Of a DNA stretch of 64,000 nucleotides, positions 25,649-34,454 are shown piece after piece. The notes beneath the pieces are model-generated. The model ran no database searches. It had not been told where the DNA came from and worked only from the letters and a program-made list of their open reading frames with translations. The stretch's first letter is position 1. Each line of letters opens with the position of its first letter. Both the position numbers and the translations under genes were made by a program. This DNA is from Fen-1301 sp963786395 (GTDB taxonomy: Bacteria; Bacteroidota; Ignavibacteria; Ignavibacteriales; Ignavibacteriaceae), in the NCBI GenBank assembly GCA_963786395.1, contig CAWAZD010000007.1, positions 1 to 64,000 of the forward strand, written 5' to 3'.

Positions 25649-26839
25649 ATGAAAGTTAAAGTACTCGTAGCAGACAAATTTCCGGAAATGTATATTCAGC
25701 AGATGAAAGAGGCTGATTTGGAAGTAATTTATTCTCCCAAACTTGGTGAGAACGATTTACCAGAAGCGGCAAAGGATGTTGATATACTTGTTGTCCGTTC
25801 AACTATAGTAAATTCTGATACTATAATGAAAAGTAACCACCTAAATCTGATTATAAGAGCCGGGGCGGGGGTTAACAATATTAATATATCTGCAGCCAAT
25901 CAAAAAGGAATTTATGTGGCTAACTGTCCGGGAATGAATTCAATTGCGGTAGCGGAACTGGCTATGGGTTTGATTATTTCATTAGACAGAAGGATCCCTG
26001 ATAATGTGGCAGATTTCAGAAACGGAATTTGGAATAAAGGTGAATATTCCAAAGCAGAAGGTCTTTACGGAAAAAATCTGGCATTAGTTGGTTTTGGTAA
26101 TATCGGCAAGGAAGTTGCCAAAAGAGCTATTGCATTCGGTATGAATGTTTATGCAAAAGACATCTCAAGAATTGAAGGAGAAATGGTTAAAGATTTTTCT
26201 GAAATGGATCAGGTGCTTCCGATTGCAGATATTGTATCCATACACCTCCCTTCTACTCCACAGACAAAGGGTCTTTTCAACAAACAGATGTTCGGATATA
26301 TGAAAAAAGGAGCTCTGTTAATAAATACCTCAAGACCTGATATTGTTGACGAAGATGCACTTCTTGAAGCAATACTGGAAAAGAACATTCGTGCGGCAGT
26401 AGATGTTTTCAAAGGTGAGCCGGAAGGAAAATCAGGTGAAGTTAAATCCAAATTACAGTTATCTCCAAATGTATATGTAACCCATCATATTGGTGCTTCA
26501 ACAGAGCAAGCACAGAATGCAGTTGCAGCAGAAACTGTGAATATCATAAAAGAGTTCATCGAAAGCGGAGTTATAGCACATTGGGTAAACCGTGCAAAAA
26601 TATCTGACGCTAAATACCAGCTTGTCGTGAAGCATTATGATAAACCAGGAGTACTTGCTGCAATAATGGACATTATCCGCAGGAGAAACATTAATATTGA
26701 AGAGATTGAAAATGTAATCTTTGATGGTGGCGTAGCTGCTTGCTGTACAATGAAACTGAAGACTCAAGTTTCCAATGAAATGCTTTCTGAAATGAGAGAG
26801 AATCCTGATATATTAAGTATTTCCCACGTAGCTATTTAA
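25649..26839 (+). CDS. serA: D-3-phosphoglycerate dehydrogenase-like enzyme with ACT domain
   Basis: 396 residues: an N-terminal substrate domain (LVVRSTIVNSDTI), a Rossmann domain with VGFGNIGKEVAKRAIAFGMN (about 146-165), the catalytic Arg in NTSRPDIVDEDALL (usually NxxRGxxVD, so Gly is Pro here), a Glu in VFKGEPEGKSGE and the His in THHIGASTEQAQ. A C-terminal ACT domain (VKHYDKPGVLAAIMDIIRRR) may bind serine or another amino acid. The likely reaction is the first step of serine synthesis; another 2-hydroxyacid substrate is possible. A Shine-Dalgarno-like AGAAGGGA precedes the ATG. Confidence 0.85.
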   Translation: MKVKVLVADKFPEMYIQQMKEADLEVIYSPKLGENDLPEAAKDVDILVVRSTIVNSDTIMKSNHLNLIIRAGAGVNNINISAANQKGIYVANCPGMNSIAVAELAMGLIISLDRRIPDNVADFRNGIWNKGEYSKAEGLYGKNLALVGFGNIGKEVAKRAIAFGMNVYAKDISRIEGEMVKDFSEMDQVLPIADIVSIHLPSTPQTKGLFNKQMFGYMKKGALLINTSRPDIVDEDALLEAILEKNIRAAVDVFKGEPEGKSGEVKSKLQLSPNVYVTHHIGASTEQAQNAVAAETVNIIKEFIESGVIAHWVNRAKISDAKYQLVVKHYDKPGVLAAIMDIIRRRNINIEEIENVIFDGGVAACCTMKLKTQVSNEMLSEMRENPDILSISHVAI

Positions 26840-27235
26840 CTTATTATTTATATCCGGGAGGATTAACATCCTTCCGGATATTACCCTTCGAATAAACAGA
26901 CCTTATATTAAATAATAATTAATATTTTCTATCTCAGCTATTGACATTAACTTAGATTTTTATTATGATCGCAATTCATATTTGGCCGGATATTAATCAC
27001 CGATTGTGAGGGGAACCAAGTCGAATGTTGCTAACCAGCAACGAATACAGAAGAGAAAAAGTAATTCCAGGTGGCTCTCAGGTGCCTGACGGGTAACTCC
27101 CACGTAACTAAATGCAAAAAGGTAAACAGGACTAAGCAATAGTGGTCATAGTAGTGTGGCAGTATTATTCATTACTCCCCGCAGTATTATTCCATAGCCA
27201 AAGGGGATTCGAGACAAAGTACAATAATATTATTT

Positions 27236-27263
27236 CTATTTATGCCATAAATGGCATAAATAG
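27236..27263. repeat. 11-bp perfect inverted repeat
   Basis: CTATTTATGCC and GGCATAAATAG enclose a six-base loop (ATAAAT). Lies in the gene-free stretch after the serA-like gene; first of three palindromes within 190 bp. Confidence 0.7.
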
Positions 27264-27285
27264 TTTTACCACTGCTACTTACTCA

Positions 27286-27305
27286 CCCAGTCCTGAAGGA
27301 CTGGG
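27286..27305. repeat. 8-bp GC-rich palindrome
   Basis: CCCAGTCC and GGACTGGG with a TGAA loop. Compact, G+C-rich palindromes of this kind are often dispersed, REP-like elements; other copies in the genome would show this. Confidence 0.6.
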
Positions 27306-27391
27306 CTAATTAAATATTGATAATGGACAATAAAGATAGTGGGCATTAGTAGAAGAGAACAAAATCAACTACCTAATTCAAGGAGGGATTA

Positions 27392-27424
27392 AACCTTCGA
27401 GGTTTGATGAAAACCTCGAAGGTT
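27392..27424. repeat. 14-bp perfect inverted repeat
   Basis: AACCTTCGAGGTTT and AAACCTCGAAGGTT around a GATGA spacer. It lies 43 bp beyond the stop of the MqnA-like gene and could terminate that gene on the minus strand, although no T tract follows closely. Confidence 0.65.
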
Positions 27425-27466
27425 AATAAGAATTAGAAAAACAGTAATAATAATGATAAAAAGGAG

Positions 27467-28222
27467 TTACACGTATTTTAGTTCAATTATTTCGTTAATA
27501 ATTCCATGGAAGTACGGAAGGCGCAGAATCTGTTCAATTCCTTCAAGGTCAAGCTCATCGAACTTAAAAACAAGTGAAGGTAAATTCGCAATTATATATT
27601 CCTGGATATTATCAGGTAGAACAGCTTTTATTGCTTCTTCAAATTTCTCATCAAATTCACTTATAAAAGATTCGGCCTGAGAATTAAACTCACTGATTAG
27701 TTCAGGGGTTTTGGAAGCAAACACATAATTAACATAAGGGAGATTTATCAGTTCAACAATTTCTTCCGCGTAGCTGATACCATTAACAAAATTATCATTG
27801 GCGAAGTTATTATCACCGGTTAAAATGAAACCGCCTTCGGGTTTATCTTCCGGTTTTAGAGCAAGTTTAATTTTAACTTCCTGTTCATATAACTCCTTAA
27901 ATAGAATTTTAGTAAGGATGGCTTCGCAGGATGAAACATCACCCGAAAGAGTAATTTCAGGAATGTCTTTACCATGGCTGGTATAATAGATATAAGAATT
28001 ACCGAAACTTCCTTCAAAGGACAGCCCGAAAGTTCTGGAAATATAAAGTTCTTTATTTTGAATTAAATCCAGAACAGGGATGAGCGCCACTGCATCATCA
28101 TTTTTTTTGAGTTCTGTGGCAATAAGTGATGACGGAAGGAACTTTATATTATCCTTAATATCAGCAGGAGAAAAGTAGAAGAATAATCGTGTATAAAAAT
28201 TGTTTGGGGCAATTATTTTCAT
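27467..28222 (-). CDS. MqnA/MqnD-like periplasmic-binding-fold protein
   Basis: 251 residues without a signal peptide. The segment FLPSSLIATELKKNDDAVAL followed by IPVLDLIQNKELYI, SFEGSFGNSYIYYTS and LSGDVSSCEAILTKILFKE follows the MqnA/MqnD order (PxxLAxxL, VALIPxxE, G-x-V-x-S, D-x-x-S-x-x-S/T). Those enzymes act in the futalosine route to menaquinone. The resemblance is distant and several characteristic residues differ, so it may be a paralogue with another job. It follows the ribosomal operon terminator and would need its own promoter. Confidence 0.45.
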   Translation of the reverse strand: MKIIAPNNFYTRLFFYFSPADIKDNIKFLPSSLIATELKKNDDAVALIPVLDLIQNKELYISRTFGLSFEGSFGNSYIYYTSHGKDIPEITLSGDVSSCEAILTKILFKELYEQEVKIKLALKPEDKPEGGFILTGDNNFANDNFVNGISYAEEIVELINLPYVNYVFASKTPELISEFNSQAESFISEFDEKFEEAIKAVLPDNIQEYIIANLPSLVFKFDELDLEGIEQILRLPYFHGIINEIIELKYV

Positions 28223-28250
28223 AATCTAATATTCCCGGGGTAAAAAGAAA

Positions 28251-28267
28251 AGCGCCCAGAGGACGCT
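28251..28267 (-). terminator. Rho-independent terminator of the rplS operon
   Basis: On the minus strand AGCGTCC-TCT-GGGCGCT forms a 7-bp stem with one G-U pair, followed at once by TTTTCTTTTT. It lies 39 bases after the rplS stop, marking the end of the long operon. Confidence 0.8.
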
Positions 28268-28305
28268 AAACTGTAAATTGAATAAATTAAAATAACAGAA
28301 TTAAA

Positions 28306-28644
28306 TTATTTTGTTTTAATACGAGCAGCTTTTCCTGAAAGTTCTCTAAGATAGAACAATTTAGCTCTTCTAACATTACCTTGTTTAAGAAGTTCAATCT
28401 TAGCAATTTTAGGAGAATTAACAGGGAAGATTCTTTCAACTCCGACACCGCTGGATACTTTTCTAACGGTAAAGGTTTTATTAATTCCATTGCCTCTAAT
28501 GCTGATTACATCACCTTCAAAAGGCTGAATTCTTTCTTTGTCACCTTCAATAACCCTAACGTGAACTTTAATATGATCACCTGAACTTATTTTGGGTAAA
28601 TCAGTTTTAATCTGCTCTGGTAATACGTTATTTATATCAAACAT
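28306..28644 (-). CDS. rplS: 50S ribosomal protein L19
   Basis: 112 residues. ISSGDHIKVHVRVIEGDKER, FEGDVISIRGNG, FTVRKVSSGVGVERIFPVNS and KIELLKQGNVRRAKLFYLRE are the L19 signatures along the whole length. It binds at the 30S-50S interface. Last gene of the rpsP-khpA-rimM-trmD-rplS string, the classic order, 2 bp after trmD and followed by a terminator. Confidence 0.95.
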   Translation of the reverse strand: MFDINNVLPEQIKTDLPKISSGDHIKVHVRVIEGDKERIQPFEGDVISIRGNGINKTFTVRKVSSGVGVERIFPVNSPKIAKIELLKQGNVRRAKLFYLRELSGKAARIKTK

Positions 28645-28646
28645 TT

Positions 28647-29333
28647 CTAACTCCGATAATTATTATAATTTCTCCATTTATCAGTCAATATTTTCGACTG
28701 TTCTTCTTTCCACCTCTTAATTTCTTTTTCATTCCCTGAAAGAAGTACATCAGGGACTTTCATGCCTTTATAATCCGCGGGTCTTGTATAATAAGGAGCG
28801 GAAACCAATTCTCCATCCTGGAAAGAATCGTCAAGGGCTGATTCACTATCATTAAGAACACCCGGGATAAGCCGGATAACTGCATCAATAATCAGTAATG
28901 CAGGAAGCTCACCTCCGGTTAAAACAAAATTACCGATTGAGATTTCGTCAGTAGCGAACTTTTCTCTTACACGATCATCAATATCTTTATAATGACCGGT
29001 AATAAACATCAGGTTGCCGGAAAGAGAAAGATTATTGGCATCCTTCTGATTAAATATTTTTCCTTTAGGAGTAGTAAAAATAACATGGTCATATTTTCTC
29101 TGCTCTAAAAGTTCCTCAATACATAAAAAGAACGGTTCAGGTTTGAGCACCATTCCGGCACCTCCGCCGAAAGGTTTATCATCAATCTGCTTATGTTTAT
29201 CGTAAGCATAATCTCTAAGATTATGAATGAATATGTTTACTTTTCCTTTATCCTGTGCCCTTTTAATAATACTGGTTTGTAAGGGGCTAACCAGGAGATC
29301 AGGCACTGCTGTAATAATATCAAGTCTCATCAT
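28647..29333 (-). CDS. trmD: tRNA (guanine-N1)-methyltransferase
   Basis: 228 residues. The trefoil-knot SPOUT signatures are present: PFGGGAGMVLKPEP, TPKGKIFNQ, ITGHYKDIDDRV, and GNFVLTGGELPAL. It methylates G37 of tRNAs with G36, which prevents +1 frameshifting. It overlaps rimM by 14 bp and is followed by rplS. Confidence 0.95.
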   Translation of the reverse strand: MMRLDIITAVPDLLVSPLQTSIIKRAQDKGKVNIFIHNLRDYAYDKHKQIDDKPFGGGAGMVLKPEPFFLCIEELLEQRKYDHVIFTTPKGKIFNQKDANNLSLSGNLMFITGHYKDIDDRVREKFATDEISIGNFVLTGGELPALLIIDAVIRLIPGVLNDSESALDDSFQDGELVSAPYYTRPADYKGMKVPDVLLSGNEKEIKRWKEEQSKILTDKWRNYNNYRS

Positions 29334-29838
29334 CGTCGTATAAATCCTCTCCCGGTTTCAGCTTTAATATTTTATTAACGGAATCAAAAGAATCTATGAA
29401 ATCCAGAACTGCAGGGATTAGTATTTCCTTTCCTTCACTATCAAACACAACATAGATATCATTAGCCGGGTATTTCAGTACATCTTTAATGATACCAATT
29501 TCTTTGTCATTTCTGACAACACGGCTGCCGATCAGATCATGTATAAAATATTGATCTTTAGGGAGTTTCACCAGATGATTTTCATCCACAAAAATATCCT
29601 TTCCTATAAGTATTTCTACGTCTTTATCAGAGTTGAAATTTTTAAATTTAATTGTAAAGATATTATTATGCTGTTCTACATTTTCAACAAAGAACAATTT
29701 TTTATTATTAAAGAAGTCAATATAAACTTCTGAAAGATTTTTAAATCTTTCAGGGAAATCAGAATGTGAAATTATTTTCACAGAACCATTTTTACCGAAA
29801 GCCGATTTAATAGTAGCAATCAGATAAAATTCACTCAC
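29320..29838 (-). CDS. rimM: Ribosome maturation factor RimM
   Basis: 172 residues with an N-terminal RimM beta-barrel (FYLIATIKSAFGKNGSVKII) and a C-terminal PRC barrel (FIHDLIGSRVV...IGIIKDVLKYPANDIYVV, then EILIPAVLDFIDSFD). It helps mature the 30S head. The start is a GTG at 29838. Overlaps trmD by 14 bp. Confidence 0.93.
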   Translation of the reverse strand: MSEFYLIATIKSAFGKNGSVKIISHSDFPERFKNLSEVYIDFFNNKKLFFVENVEQHNNIFTIKFKNFNSDKDVEILIGKDIFVDENHLVKLPKDQYFIHDLIGSRVVRNDKEIGIIKDVLKYPANDIYVVFDSEGKEILIPAVLDFIDSFDSVNKILKLKPGEDLYDDDET

Positions 29839-29844
29839 AATTTT

Positions 29845-30081
29845 TCACTGTAATACAATATCAAGAACAGATTTCTTACCTTCCTTGGCGGATACTGCAG
29901 TTAACAGAGTTCTCATAGCTTTAGCAGTTTTACCTTTCTTGCCAATCACTTTGCCAATATCGCCTTGCTGTACTTTCAATAAAACCACTATTTTGCTTTC
30001 TTCAGGTGTATTTTCCTCGACAATAATACCATCCGGGTTATCGACCAGATGTTTCGCGATGAATTCAACGAATTCTTTCAT
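29845..30081 (-). CDS. khpA: KH-domain RNA-binding protein KhpA
   Basis: I start this at the ATG 30079-30081 (MKEFVEFIAKHLVDNP), which has GGAGG nine bases ahead; a longer frame would add 20 residues unlike the family. 78 residues with a KH core (VQQGDIGKVIGKKGKTAKAM, the GxxG loop being GKKG). KhpA binds RNA, with KhpB in many bacteria, and commonly lies between rpsP and rimM as here. Confidence 0.9.
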   Translation of the reverse strand: MKEFVEFIAKHLVDNPDGIIVEENTPEESKIVVLLKVQQGDIGKVIGKKGKTAKAMRTLLTAVSAKEGKKSVLDIVLQ

Positions 30082-30159
30082 AGAATGAAGCCTCCATACT
30101 AAGCATGGGTACTTTATTGATAATATACAGAAGAACTGCAAACTGCCGGGCAGTTAAAA

Positions 30160-30609
30160 TTACTGAGGAGCGTTCTCTTCAGAAGCAGCACCCGTTACTT
30201 CTGCTGTATCTATTTTAGTTTCTTCAACAGGCTTTTCTTTTGGAGCGGCTTCGCTCTTTTTTGGCTTAGGAGCAGTCTTGGCTTTAGCTTCTTTTAATTT
30301 TGACCACTTTTCAACTTCCTCACCAATCTTTTCTTCAGAAAGTCCCTTTTTCTTTAGTTCTAATTTAAGGGTAATTCCTTTTTGTCTTAAAAGACTTGCG
30401 ACGGTATCAGTAGGCTGAGCACCGACTTCGAGCCAGTACAATGCTCTGTCTTCTTTTATATCCAAAGTGTGAGGATTAGTCAAAGGATTATAAAGTCCTA
30501 TAGACTCAAGAAATTTTCCGTCACGTGGAGATCTGGAATCAGCTGCCACAACCTTATAGATAGGTTGTTTTTTCTTTCCAATTCTCCTTAATCTTAACTT
30601 TACTGCCAA
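30160..30609 (-). CDS. rpsP: 30S ribosomal protein S16 with long C-terminal extension
   Basis: 149 residues. The first ~80 are standard S16 (AVKLRLRRIGKKKQPIYKVV, SPRDGKFLESIGLYNPL, LYWLEVGAQPTDTVASLL). The C-terminal ~65 residues are an added helix and a low-complexity Lys/Ala/Pro/Glu tail, as is usual in Bacteroidota S16. The start is TTG (30607-30609) with a strong AGGAGG ahead. First gene of the rpsP-rplS string, 33 bp after ffh. Confidence 0.95.
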   Translation of the reverse strand: MAVKLRLRRIGKKKQPIYKVVAADSRSPRDGKFLESIGLYNPLTNPHTLDIKEDRALYWLEVGAQPTDTVASLLRQKGITLKLELKKKGLSEEKIGEEVEKWSKLKEAKAKTAPKPKKSEAAPKEKPVEETKIDTAEVTGAASEENAPQ

Positions 30610-30641
30610 ATTATTTGAACCTCCTGAAATTTATCACTGTT

Positions 30642-31967
30642 TCAATTAAATTTCATATTGTTAAACATAGAGCTGCTAAAACCTTTCTGGTTTATTCTGC
30701 TCATCATTTTTTGCATTTCGCCAAATTGTTTGACGAGGCGATTAACATCCTGAATGGTTGTCCCACTTCCCCTTGCTATTCTTTTCCGGCGATTTCCGTT
30801 GAGAATTTTAGGAGAAGTTCTTTCCAGGACAGTCATAGAGTTGATTATAGCCTCGACTTTAACAAGGGCATTTTCGTCTATTTGAGCGTTCTTTATCTGA
30901 GTACCAAGTCCCGGGATCATTCCCAGCAGAGAAGATAAAGAACCCATTTTCTTAATCGCTTTAATTTGCTTAAGAAAATCTTCAAAATCAAATTTATTTT
31001 TACGGAGTTTTTCTTCCAGCTTTCCAGCTTCAAGCTCATCAAAATTCTCCTGAGCTTTCTCAACAAGGGAAATTATGTCTCCTTTGCCTAAGATTCGTGA
31101 TGCCAGCCGGTCCGGATGGAAGATCTCCAAAGAGTCAAGTTTTTCCCCATTACTTATGAATTTGATCGGTTTTCCAACAACTGATCTAATAGATAACGCA
31201 GCACCGCCTCTGGCGTCACCATCTAACTTAGTAAGAACAATACCGTCATAGTTCACTCGTTCATTGAACATTTTAGCTGAATTAACAGCATCCTGTCCGG
31301 TCATAGAATCAACAACGAACAAAGATTCAGTTGGATTAACAATTTCTTTAATCCGGGAAACTTCATTCATCATTTCTTCATCAACATGAAGTCTTCCGGC
31401 AGTATCAATTATAACTGTATTGAAACCATTTTCTTTAGCGTAATCAAGTCCCTGGTTAACAGTTTTAATAGCATCCGGTTCAGAGATTGAAAAAACAGAT
31501 ACATTTATCTTTGCACCAAGGTTTTTTAACTGATCAATAGCAGCCGGTCTATAAACATCTGCGGCAATTAAAAGCAACTTAAGATTATTGTCTTTTAATT
31601 TCCTAGCCAGCTTTCCGCAGAAAGTAGTTTTACCAGAGCCTTGTAATCCGACCACCAGAATAGTGGTTATACCTGACCCGTTGATTTTAATTTCGCTGTG
31701 GTCACCACCAAGCAGAGTTGTTAATTCATCATAAATGATTTTGGTTATCAACTGTCCCGGTGAAATTGAATTTAAGACTTCTGTCCCGAGTGCTTTAACG
31801 GTAACCTGATCAATAAAATCTTTAGCTACTCTGTAATTAACATCTGCATCAAGAAGAACACGCCGGATTTCTCTGAGAGAGTCGGAAATATTCTTCTCAG
31901 TGAGCCTGCCTTGTCCCCTTACTTTCTTAAGGGTGGTTTCTAATTTATTTGAAAGATCTTCAAACAT
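30642..31967 (-). CDS. ffh: Signal recognition particle protein Ffh
   Basis: 441 residues with the NG GTPase domain (VVGLQGSGKTTFCGKLARKL, DVYRPAAIDQL, DTAGRLHVDEEMM, TKLDGDARGGAALS) and the Met-rich M domain (SLLGMIPGLG, RIARGSGTTIQDVNRLVKQF, QKMMSR). It targets nascent membrane proteins to FtsY and the translocon. It sits between atpG and rpsP on one strand with short gaps, so may be transcribed with both. Confidence 0.97.
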   Translation of the reverse strand: MFEDLSNKLETTLKKVRGQGRLTEKNISDSLREIRRVLLDADVNYRVAKDFIDQVTVKALGTEVLNSISPGQLITKIIYDELTTLLGGDHSEIKINGSGITTILVVGLQGSGKTTFCGKLARKLKDNNLKLLLIAADVYRPAAIDQLKNLGAKINVSVFSISEPDAIKTVNQGLDYAKENGFNTVIIDTAGRLHVDEEMMNEVSRIKEIVNPTESLFVVDSMTGQDAVNSAKMFNERVNYDGIVLTKLDGDARGGAALSIRSVVGKPIKFISNGEKLDSLEIFHPDRLASRILGKGDIISLVEKAQENFDELEAGKLEEKLRKNKFDFEDFLKQIKAIKKMGSLSSLLGMIPGLGTQIKNAQIDENALVKVEAIINSMTVLERTSPKILNGNRRKRIARGSGTTIQDVNRLVKQFGEMQKMMSRINQKGFSSSMFNNMKFN

Positions 31968-32002
31968 ATTTGCTATACCTAAACATCAAAAACATATTGT
32001 TA

Positions 32003-32875
32003 TCATCCAGCCTTTTGTGCATTTGCGCCTGAAACTATCTCAAGAATTTCTTTTGTAATCGAGGCTTGTCTTTCTTTATTATATGTTAACTGAAGCACTC
32101 TTATTAACTCTTTAGCATTTGTAGTAGCATTATCCATAGCAGTCATTCTAGCGCCAAGCTCAGCTGCGTTTGATTCCAGCATGATACGCCACATTTGTGC
32201 CTTAAAATGTTTTGGAACCAGATAATTAAATATCTCTTGCCGTCCAGGTTCATAAATATAATCTATGTTATTAATTTTCTTGGAATCAGTCTTAAGAGGA
32301 ATAGGAAGAAACTGTTCAGAAACTATCTTTTGTTGTATTATGGATTTGAATTCATTGTAAATAATAATAACCTGATCGTAATTACTCAACAAATATTCTT
32401 TAATTATCTCCTCAGTTATATTTAAAGCAGTTTCATATTTCAACGGAGAATAGATACCTGCATAATGTCCGGCAATAGAATAATCTTTTTTACTAAAAAA
32501 TTCGTGGCTCTTTCTTCCGACACAATATATATGCGGAATTATTATCTGATCTGAAGTAATGGCTTCCAATTGACGCGAAGCTTCTTTAAGAATATTATTA
32601 TTAAATGCTCCACATAAGCCTCTATCCGCGGTAACAACTACAAAAAGTAAATTTTTCACTTCGCGTTGAATAATAAAAGGATTATTTAAAATATCCTCAT
32701 CTGTAACCAGGCGACCAATAAGCTCAGAGATTTTCCGTGCATAAGGACGTGCATTAATAACAGACTCCTGAGCACGTCTCAGTTTAGCAGCAGCCACCAT
32801 TTTCATGGCTTTAGTTATCTGCTGTGTACTTTTAACACCTTTAATTCTGCTTTTTATGTCGCGTAATGTGGCCAT
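32003..32875 (-). CDS. atpG: F1F0 ATP synthase subunit gamma
   Basis: 290 residues. MATLRDIKSRIKGVKSTQQI and MVAAAKLRRAQ at the N-terminus, TADRGLCGAFNNNIL in the middle, and the C-terminal helix ARMTAMDNATTNAKELIRVL with YNKERQASITKEILEIVSGA are the gamma signatures. It is the rotating central stalk. Follows atpA by 6 bp. atpD and atpC do not follow. Confidence 0.97.
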   Translation of the reverse strand: MATLRDIKSRIKGVKSTQQITKAMKMVAAAKLRRAQESVINARPYARKISELIGRLVTDEDILNNPFIIQREVKNLLFVVVTADRGLCGAFNNNILKEASRQLEAITSDQIIIPHIYCVGRKSHEFFSKKDYSIAGHYAGIYSPLKYETALNITEEIIKEYLLSNYDQVIIIYNEFKSIIQQKIVSEQFLPIPLKTDSKKINNIDYIYEPGRQEIFNYLVPKHFKAQMWRIMLESNAAELGARMTAMDNATTNAKELIRVLQLTYNKERQASITKEILEIVSGANAQKAG

Positions 32876-32881
32876 AAATAG

Positions 32882-34432
32882 TTAGGCAGTTTTCTTAAAA
32901 ATGACCAGGAATTCATCAGCGGCTTTTTTAATAGCAGAGTTTGTCTCATCGCTGATTTGTTTTTCATTCCTAATGATTTCAAAAATATTATTGTATTTAA
33001 CTTCAATAAATTCGAGCACTTCTCTCTCGAAACGTTTGATATCAGATACTTCGATAGAATCAAGGTAGCCGTTGGTTCCCAGAAAAATACTTACCACTTG
33101 TTTTTCAATAGGTGCAGGTGCATATTGACCTTGTTTAAGGAGTTCAACTAATCGAGCTCCTTTTGCCAGGGTTCTCTGAGTAGCCTTATCAAGATCAGAT
33201 CCAAACTTAGCAAATGATTCAAGTTCCCTATATTGTGCAAGATCCAATTTAAGAGTGCCGGCTACCTTTCTCATAGCTTTAATCTGTGCATTACCGCCAA
33301 CGCGTGACACCGAAATACCAACATCAATAGCGGGTCTGATACCAGCATTAAATAAACTGCCTAACAAATAAATTTGTCCGTCAGTAATAGAAATTACGTT
33401 GGTAGGGATATAAGCCGAAACATCTCCCTGCTGGGTTTCAATGATAGGAAGAGCTGTTAAACTTCCACCTCCTAAATCATCACTTAACTTTGAAGCTCTT
33501 TCAAGTAATCTTGAATGGAGATAGAAAACGTCACCAGGATAAGCTTCACGTCCAGGAGGTCTTCTAAGCAACAATGAAAGTTCGCGATAAGCAGCTGCCT
33601 GTTTTGAAAGATCATCATAAATAACAAGTGCATGTCTTCCGCTGTCACGAAAATACTCACCCAGAGTAGCTCCAGAATAAGGGGCGATAAACTGAAGTGG
33701 GGCAGGATCAGATGCAGTAGCAGCAATAACAGTAGTATATTCCATTGCACCGGACTCCTGCAGTTTTGCAACGACCTGAGCAACAGTAGAACTTTTTTGT
33801 CCTATAGCGACATAAATACAAAAAACCGGATTTATTCCCAGACTTTTTGCCTCAGCAGAATGAGTCATTTTCTGATTGATTATAGTATCAATAGCGATAG
33901 CGGTTTTACCTGTCTGGCGATCACCAATAATTAATTCTCTCTGTCCTCTTCCAATTGGAATCATTGCATCAATAGCAGTGATGCCGGTTTGTAGAGCTTC
34001 TTTAACTGGTTGTCTCTGAACAACACCCAAGGCTTTTCTTTCGATGGGAGAATATTTCTCTATCTGGATATCTCCTTTTCCATCAATAGGTTTTCCCAGC
34101 GGTGTAATTACTCTGCCGAGCATAGATTCGCCAACAGGCATTGAAGCAACTCTTTTTGTTCTTTTAACCTGATCCCCTTCTTTAACAAGAGTAGATTCTC
34201 CGAAAAGGACACAACCAACGCTGTCTTCATCAAGATTTAAAACCATCCCGAAAACATCGTTAGGAAATTCAACGAGCTCACTAGCCATTACCTTGGTTAA
34301 TCCATAAACGCGAGCAATACCGTCACCTACCTGTAGAACGGTACCAACATCATAAACATCCATCTCATTTTCAAAACCAGACAGCTGTTTCCTTAATATT
34401 GCAGATATTTCATCCGGTCTGACTTCAGCCAT
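32882..34432 (-). CDS. atpA: F1F0 ATP synthase subunit alpha
   Basis: 516 residues, full length. Contains the nucleotide-binding P-loop GDRQTGKTAIAIDT, the arginine-finger region (ISVSRVGGNAQ), PGREAYPGDVFYLHSRLLER and the PAIDVGISVSRVGG signature. It forms the non-catalytic nucleotide-binding subunit of F1. Within the order B-E-F-H-A-G. Confidence 0.98.
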   Translation of the reverse strand: MAEVRPDEISAILRKQLSGFENEMDVYDVGTVLQVGDGIARVYGLTKVMASELVEFPNDVFGMVLNLDEDSVGCVLFGESTLVKEGDQVKRTKRVASMPVGESMLGRVITPLGKPIDGKGDIQIEKYSPIERKALGVVQRQPVKEALQTGITAIDAMIPIGRGQRELIIGDRQTGKTAIAIDTIINQKMTHSAEAKSLGINPVFCIYVAIGQKSSTVAQVVAKLQESGAMEYTTVIAATASDPAPLQFIAPYSGATLGEYFRDSGRHALVIYDDLSKQAAAYRELSLLLRRPPGREAYPGDVFYLHSRLLERASKLSDDLGGGSLTALPIIETQQGDVSAYIPTNVISITDGQIYLLGSLFNAGIRPAIDVGISVSRVGGNAQIKAMRKVAGTLKLDLAQYRELESFAKFGSDLDKATQRTLAKGARLVELLKQGQYAPAPIEKQVVSIFLGTNGYLDSIEVSDIKRFEREVLEFIEVKYNNIFEIIRNEKQISDETNSAIKKAADEFLVIFKKTA

Positions 34433-34454
34433 TTTTATTCCTTTAAAAATTCAT

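Larger units (their letters stand above)
26840..27466. other. Gene-free stretch with an RNA-like segment and palindromes
   Basis: No convincing reading frame on either strand. From about 26990 to 27200 the sequence is less AT-rich than usual spacer and contains a small hairpin (GTTGC-TAACCA-GCAAC, 27027-27042), several short complementary runs, and a 12-base direct repeat (GCAGTATTATTC at 27159 and 27181). It may be a non-coding RNA or the relic of a group II intron's 5' domain. Three separate palindromes follow. Confidence 0.4.

Noticed and set aside
26840..27466. Missed protein gene in the gene-free stretch
   Set aside because: All frames on both strands are interrupted frequently and no joined frame gives protein-like sequence.
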